Below, in pieces: positions 13,111 through 14,184 of a stretch of DNA of 14,184 nucleotides. The stretch lies in assembly GCA_002423705.1 (NCBI GenBank), contig DINW01000094.1:55672-69855 (forward strand). Reading direction: 5' to 3'. The stretch comes from Clostridium sp. UBA5530 (GTDB lineage: Bacteria; Bacillota; Clostridia; Clostridiales; Clostridiaceae). The stretch's first letter is position 1; every line of letters begins with the position of its first letter. The translations under genes were made by a program, and so were the position numbers. The notes under the pieces were generated by a model that saw only the letters and a list, made by a program, of their open reading frames with translations, did no database searches and was not told where the DNA came from.

Positions 13111-13545
13111 ATGCAAATAGAGGATTTATTATTAAAGAAATTTAATGAATTAGAAAAATTAAAAATTATGCTAATTAATGACCCCAGAGGAGATAGTGAG
13201 GATATAATAAGACAAATTCAAGATATAGAATTGGATTTAGCATTGATAGCTAAAAACTTTAGGGCTCAGTGGATTTATGAGGATTTAGACTGCTATGAAG
13301 ATAACTTCAGGGCACAGAACTTAACTTTAGAAGAATTAAAGAAATACAATGGAATGAATGGACAACCAGCTTTTGTTGCCGTAGATGGAATCATATATGA
13401 TGTTACAGATAATAAGGCTTGGAAAGGAGGAAAGCATTCAGGACTTCAAGCAGGACAAGATGTTTCTGCTGAATTTAAAAACTGTCATTGGGAGGGTTTG
13501 AAAACCCTAGATAAATTAAAGGTAGTAGGAACATTAATAACATAA
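13111..13545 (+). CDS. Cytochrome b5-like heme/steroid-binding domain protein
   Basis: A 144-residue protein with no signal peptide or membrane segment. Residues 1-50 are charged and helical, probably a coiled coil ('LLLKKFNELEKLKIMLINDPRGDSEDIIRQIQDIELDLALI'). Residues about 70-143 form a cytochrome b5-like domain: 'LTLEELKKYNGMNGQPAFVAVDGIIYDVTD', 'WKGGKHSGLQAGQDVSAEF', 'CHWEGLKTLDKLKVVGTL'. His109 corresponds to the heme-ligand His of the HPGG region; His126 is a candidate second ligand. Clostridial members usually have this reduced form. The ribosome binding site GGAGGG is only about 3-4 bases before the ATG, which is short. Function unknown: heme or small-ligand binding is inferred from the family. 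Confidence 0.85.
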   Translation: MQIEDLLLKKFNELEKLKIMLINDPRGDSEDIIRQIQDIELDLALIAKNFRAQWIYEDLDCYEDNFRAQNLTLEELKKYNGMNGQPAFVAVDGIIYDVTDNKAWKGGKHSGLQAGQDVSAEFKNCHWEGLKTLDKLKVVGTLIT

Positions 13546-13561
13546 TTGATGAAATTAATCA

Positions 13562-13590
13562 TTGATAAATGCATTTTTATATGATATGAT
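13562..13590 (+). promoter_or_regulatory. Promoter of the fluoride riboswitch-antiporter transcript
   Basis: -35 TTGATA (13562-13567), a 17-base spacer and -10 TATGAT (13585-13590). Transcription would start near 13597, directly before the riboswitch aptamer at about 13600. Confidence 0.75.
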
Positions 13591-13599
13591 TAACCAGTA

Positions 13600-13662
13600 A
13601 AAGGGAATGAAGTTCTCCCTTGGTATTTACCAAAACCGCTTATTAAGCTAATGACTTCTGTG
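13600..13662 (+). ncRNA. Fluoride riboswitch (crcB motif)
   Basis: The RNA has the conserved crcB features. A first hairpin pairs AAGGGA (13601-13606) with TCCCTT (13616-13621). Its loop contains GAAGT (13609-13613), which can pair with ACTTC (13654-13658) to form the family's pseudoknot. The conserved junction AAACCGC (13633-13639) leads to a second hairpin, GCTT (13638-13641) with AAGC (13645-13648), followed by CTAATGACTTCTGTG, close to the family consensus GCUGAUGACUCCUAC. A small extra hairpin (GGTA with TACC, 13622-13631) sits between the two. It senses fluoride, with Mg2+, and regulates the downstream antiporter gene. Confidence 0.93.
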
Positions 13663-13695
13663 ATATTAAGGTCGCAGAAATTATTAGCTTTTTTT
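13645..13695 (+). terminator. Fluoride-riboswitch expression platform: overlapping intrinsic terminator
   Basis: AAGCTAAT (13645-13652) pairs with ATTAGCTT (13683-13690), and TTCTGTG (13656-13662) with CGCAGAA (13673-13679), one G-U; seven T residues follow (13689-13695). The 5' arm is the 3' part of the aptamer, including the pseudoknot strand. Ligand-stabilised aptamer and terminator are therefore mutually exclusive: fluoride should turn the gene on. Confidence 0.92.
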
Positions 13696-13730
13696 CTGCG
13701 TAAACTCATAATTTGCAAGGGGGAATTCAC

Positions 13731-14184
13731 ATGTTAACAAGTTTGGCATTAATATTTTTGCTTGGATTGCTATTAGGACAAATATTTAATAAGTTAAAAC
13801 TGCCTAGGTTGGTGGGAATGATATTAGGAGGAATTATACTTGGACCCTACGGATTAGATCTTTTAAATATACACATTTTAGAAATATCACCGGATTTAAG
13901 ACAATTAGCTTTAATAATAATTTTAACCAGGGCTGGATTAGCCTTAAACGTTGAAGATTTGAAAAAAGTAGGGAGACCAGCTATTTTAATGTGCTTTCTT
14001 CCAGCTATTTTTGAAATACTAGGAATGATATTAATTGCTCCAAAGCTATTAGGCATTTCAGTTATCGATGCAGCCATAATGGGGGCAGTAGTAGGAGCGG
14101 TATCTCCAGCGGTAATCGTTCCAAGAATGTTAAAGTTAATAGATGAAGGATATGGAGAAGAAAGAGGCATTCCACAGCTTATCA
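13731..14184 (+). CDS. Cation/proton antiporter, CPA family, fluoride-riboswitch controlled (partial, runs off the window)
   Basis: The frame is open from an ATG with ribosome binding site AAGGGGG (13717-13723) to the end of the window: 151 residues of an expected 400 or so. It begins with a hydrophobic helix, 'MLTSLALIFLLGLLLGQIFNKLKLPRLVGMILGGIILGPYGLDLL', the hallmark N-terminus of CPA-type Na+/H+ exchangers. 'ALIIILTRAGLALNVEDLKK' and 'AAIMGAVVGAVSPAVIVPRML' are further CPA1-type helices. Fluoride riboswitches are known to control antiporters of this kind as well as CrcB/Fluc and CLC-F exporters. It probably helps tolerance of fluoride-linked proton/ion stress in the membrane. The C-terminal part is outside the window, so full length and completeness cannot be judged. 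Confidence 0.9.
   Translation, partial: MLTSLALIFLLGLLLGQIFNKLKLPRLVGMILGGIILGPYGLDLLNIHILEISPDLRQLALIIILTRAGLALNVEDLKKVGRPAILMCFLPAIFEILGMILIAPKLLGISVIDAAIMGAVVGAVSPAVIVPRMLKLIDEGYGEERGIPQLI

Noticed and set aside
13847..14170. 107-codon open frame on the minus strand
   Set aside because: It is antisense to the antiporter, which has a ribosome binding site, riboswitch and clear family motifs; the antisense protein has no recognisable features.
1..14184. Mobile elements, CRISPR arrays, tRNA or rRNA genes
   Set aside because: No transposase or integrase frame, regular direct-repeat array, or tRNA/rRNA-like sequence was seen; the 23-bp-spaced repeats at 11326-11391 are only three palindromes at a promoter, not a CRISPR array.

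Overview
The window is AT-rich and reads as chromosomal DNA from a low-GC Gram-positive anaerobe, most likely a member of the Clostridia (Clostridiaceae or a relative). The evidence is strong AGGAGG-type ribosome binding sites, some TTG starts, consensus sigma-A promoters, A/T-ending codons, and a gene set typical of the class: BrnQ, an M29-like peptidase, an ArsR-DUF2087 regulator, a flavodoxin, and a small cytochrome b5-like protein. There is no sign of phage, insertion sequences, CRISPR, tRNA or rRNA. This is core or housekeeping-type territory with several small regulated modules.

Layout. Positions 2-127 hold the tail of a nitrilase-family amidohydrolase, followed by a terminator. Positions 188-1799 hold an autoregulated-looking operon: an unknown four-helix membrane protein, a TetR regulator and a flavodoxin. 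Two mirror-image 16-bp operators bracket the -10 box of its consensus promoter. On the minus strand (1841-2769) lie an ArsR-DUF2087 regulator and an upstream small unknown protein, divergent from an M29-like aminopeptidase (2998-4029). A NUDIX hydrolase follows (4283-4840), flanked by short inverted repeats. A minus-strand block (4923-6716) carries a GNAT acetyltransferase, a class-I amidotransferase-like peptidase (C26) and a flavin-reductase-like protein. BrnQ (6937-8211) converges on a minus-strand operon (8272-11168) encoding a CylR2-like XRE repressor, a membrane protein, an ABC ATPase and a large exporter permease.

Upstream of that operon is a 352-base intergenic region. It holds three tandem 20-bp operator-like palindromes at an exact 23-bp period, wrapped around a consensus minus-strand promoter (TTGACA-17-TATACT). 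I infer that the XRE protein controls its own operon here. Rightward follow an NAD(P)H-hydrate epimerase (single domain), a short ZIP metal transporter that appears to lack one of the two usual metal-site helices, and a cytochrome b5-like protein.

The right end has the clearest regulatory system. A fluoride riboswitch (crcB motif, about 13600-13662) has its own promoter and an overlapping intrinsic terminator. It sits in front of a cation/proton antiporter that runs off the window. The 3' half of the aptamer is reused as the 5' arm of the terminator, so fluoride binding should permit read-through into the antiporter gene.
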